A DNA stretch of 64,000 bases from Lachnospiraceae bacterium. GTDB lineage: Bacteria; Bacillota; Clostridia; Lachnospirales; Lachnospiraceae. A model generated the notes under the pieces. That model made no database searches and had not been told where the DNA came from. It saw only the letters and a program-made list of their open reading frames with translations. Each line of letters starts with the position of its first letter. The stretch's first letter is position 1. Below, in pieces: positions 62,611-64,000 of this stretch. The translations under genes were made by a program, and so were the position numbers. The stretch is from positions 116,950-180,949 of the forward strand of contig JAIEFE010000008.1 of the NCBI GenBank assembly GCA_029067085.1. The letters run 5' to 3'.

Positions 62611-63093
62611 TTGGATCATTGGACAGTTGAGCACATACTCCCCATAAGCGGCGGCTATTACAATATTGTACTTTCTCAAAAAGATCATGACGTGTCAATA
62701 GACCTGTTGTGTCATCCTGATAAAGAAATATATACGGTCCTGTATGCACAATATGAGAAAGGCGACCGGCTGGCCGGCGTCAATAATATCCCTTATGCCT
62801 CGCAGCTGGAATGGCAAGATTTTGACTTCCACGAAAGCTTTGAAATGCCAACGGTTGAAAATCATTATGAAGAAATCTGTGAATCCTCTGTCTCCACTGT
62901 CCTTTACATATCGCTTGCCCGTTATGAACAGGAAACAGGATATGACGGGGAATGGCATGTTCGGGAATTATCCGGCCGCAGCCCGTTCTTAGATTATCTT
63001 ATGGGATCAGAGGATGGGATCGTATGGTTCTGCGTGGATATCGGGCAGGATTGCTCCTTCCGTGGATATACAAAACATGCTTACTTTAGGTAA
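62611..63093 (+). CDS. Hypothetical protein, possibly 5'-truncated
   Basis: A roughly 160-residue frame starting at TTG 62611, with no Shine-Dalgarno. The protein reads DHWTVEHILPISGGYYNIVL and ends RGYTKHAYFR; it is rich in acidic and aromatic residues and has no signal peptide, TM segment or catalytic motif I recognise. The frame continues upstream to a stop at 62579-62581 without any ATG, so the true 5' end may be missing. It overlaps the convergent MGMT-like gene by 8 nt. Function unknown. Confidence 0.5.
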   Translation: MDHWTVEHILPISGGYYNIVLSQKDHDVSIDLLCHPDKEIYTVLYAQYEKGDRLAGVNNIPYASQLEWQDFDFHESFEMPTVENHYEEICESSVSTVLYISLARYEQETGYDGEWHVRELSGRSPFLDYLMGSEDGIVWFCVDIGQDCSFRGYTKHAYFR

Positions 63094-63565
63094 GTTCAAA
63101 AAGGACCTTCTCATAATCCTTAACATAATACCGAATATTCGTCCGTCCTTTTTGAATAATAGTATGTCCTTCCGCTTCCAGCTTTTCTCTCTGCGCTTCA
63201 ACGCCACCGGGGTACTTTGGATTTAACTCGCCGTTGGCTTTCAGTGTGCGCCAATATGGCGTTTCATCCTCTGAGCGCTGATAGCTGGCCCACGCTGCAA
63301 TGGACACGAAGATCCCCGCTGTAATTGGTTCGGTGAAATCCGCCCCGCTTTTATGCGCAAAGTATTCACGGATTTCCCCTACTGTGATCACTTTTCCGTA
63401 AGGCACCTGCCTCATCACTTTGTCATAGTCCATGGGTGGTGCAAAATACATTCTGCTCCCGCCATATTTTTCAATACTCTTTTGGTCTGTGATCGTCTGA
63501 TACTTTGGCATATCCTTGCTGTCATGCAGCATAGCATTAAAATCTTTCTTATTTTCATTAGCCAT
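63086..63565 (-). CDS. MGMT/ATL-family DNA-binding protein
   Basis: A 159-residue protein of the alkyltransferase-like group. The methyltransferase DNA-binding domain reads DKVMRQVPYGKVITVGEIREYFA, and ITAGIFVSIAAWAS and YWRTLKANGELN follow; the PCHR catalytic Cys motif of true O6-alkylguanine transferases is absent. It is therefore more likely a damage-recognition (ATL-like) protein. ATG 63565 with AGGAGGTGGCGG upstream is preferred over GTG 63574. Confidence 0.78.
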   Translation of the reverse strand: MANENKKDFNAMLHDSKDMPKYQTITDQKSIEKYGGSRMYFAPPMDYDKVMRQVPYGKVITVGEIREYFAHKSGADFTEPITAGIFVSIAAWASYQRSEDETPYWRTLKANGELNPKYPGGVEAQREKLEAEGHTIIQKGRTNIRYYVKDYEKVLFELT

Positions 63566-63599
63566 ATCCGCCACCTCCTGCTCCCAGCATAACGTGTCT

Positions 63600-64000
63600 T
63601 GCCATATGATGCAATGAGATAGTTTGAAAAAATACAGGAAATTATAAACAATGCACCAAGTATTCCTATAAAGATATTATTACACTTTTAAAAAGATTTC
63701 ATTCCTTCAAAATAGCGGATGTTTTCCTCTCTGCTTCGTTCTCCCATAAAGAAAACCTTCATCAGCACCGGAGTGCGGATTTTACCCTTATGGGCAGGTT
63801 ACAAGGGAAAGTTTTTTTATTCCGTTTTTGTTCCTAATTCATTCCTACAACTTTATCCAAGAGTTTTGCAGATTCCCACTTAGCCCCCTTGTAGCGTGTG
63901 TATAGACATTTATGGTAGCGCTTACGCTAGGGTAAAGTTTTTGTAGGAAAAAGAATAGATAAAAATAGGAAAGCACCTTTTTCTGTGTTAGGATTTGATT
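63600..64000. other. About 400 bp AT-rich tail without a recognised gene
   Basis: No ORF of a recognised family. A T7 run (63812-63818) follows the phrase AGGTTACAAGGGAAAG on the plus strand, and TAGCG/CGCTA forms a short 5-bp hairpin near 63917. On the minus strand an open frame of about 30 codons ends at 63834 (LLDKVVGMN) but lacks a start. It may be the edge of another element outside the window. Confidence 0.4.

Noticed and set aside
44595..63600. Single mobile island with att repeats
   Set aside because: No integrase gene or clear repeat of the tRNA 3' end was seen; GC is mixed (57-60 kb is more core-like), so I call it accessory, not one element.
63834..63926. Minus-strand ORF tail of about 30 codons
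   Set aside because: No start codon and no match I recognise; protein-like composition only, too short to call.

Overview
The window looks like chromosome of an anaerobic, spore-forming Clostridia member, most likely Lachnospiraceae. This rests on the complete spoIIIAA-AH operon, spoIVB, the recN-argR-nadK-tlyA-dxs-ispA-xseBA-nusB-asp23 run, and a dgt-dnaG-rpoD-trmK cluster with a class B-like RNase P RNA. Nearly all core genes lie on the minus strand; no species is claimed.

Layout. 0-5.2 kb: the N-terminus of a YesM-like sensor kinase (cut by the window edge), a chemotaxis receptor, and GH43 and GH26 glycosidases. 5.3-25.2 kb: the sporulation and housekeeping block spoIVB, recN, argR, nadK, tlyA, dxs, ispA, xseB, xseA, nusB, asp23, a secreted transglutaminase-like protein, prfC, deoB, then spoIIIAH back to spoIIIAA, read from a sigma-E-like promoter at 25.15 kb. 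25.2-33.1 kb: a divergent PHP gene, a CmpB-type membrane protein, two COG0523 (CobW) GTPases, one with a His-rich repeat, an ABC exporter pair, an epimerase, a trypsin-like protease and rnpB. 33.1-43.4 kb: a TGS-type nucleoside kinase, trmK, rpoD, dnaG, dgt, then a divergent lipid-type cassette (esterase; acyltransferase plus DUF6320-like membrane protein).

From about 43.5 kb the character changes. Two tRNA-Leu genes (CAG, AAG) flank an AraC-GGDEF fusion. After the second tRNA comes a largely AT-rich accessory region of small defence, modification and regulation genes on both strands: GNAT acyltransferases, a 1.87-kb group II intron, a DUF3795 protein, a truncated DHFR joined to a Nudix gene, an XRE-phosphoribosyltransferase fusion, a flavodoxin remnant, an ArsR-like regulator, a probable type I toxin-antitoxin locus, peptidase E, a methyltransferase with a WYL regulator, a DinB-like protein, an ABC exporter with its two-component system, and an MGMT-like protein.

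The two strongest discoveries are both in the accessory region. (1) At 53.0-53.3 kb a 26-codon membrane peptide has a leader that can sequester its Shine-Dalgarno and can also pair with its own 3' UTR, and a strong opposing promoter would make a roughly 100-nt antisense RNA: a type I toxin-antitoxin architecture. (2) The group II intron (47186-49057) sits inside a perfect stem-loop near the 3' end of a membrane-protein gene. Precise excision restores an ORF whose TGA overlaps the ATG of the next gene (ATGA), so splicing would rebuild a translationally coupled pair.
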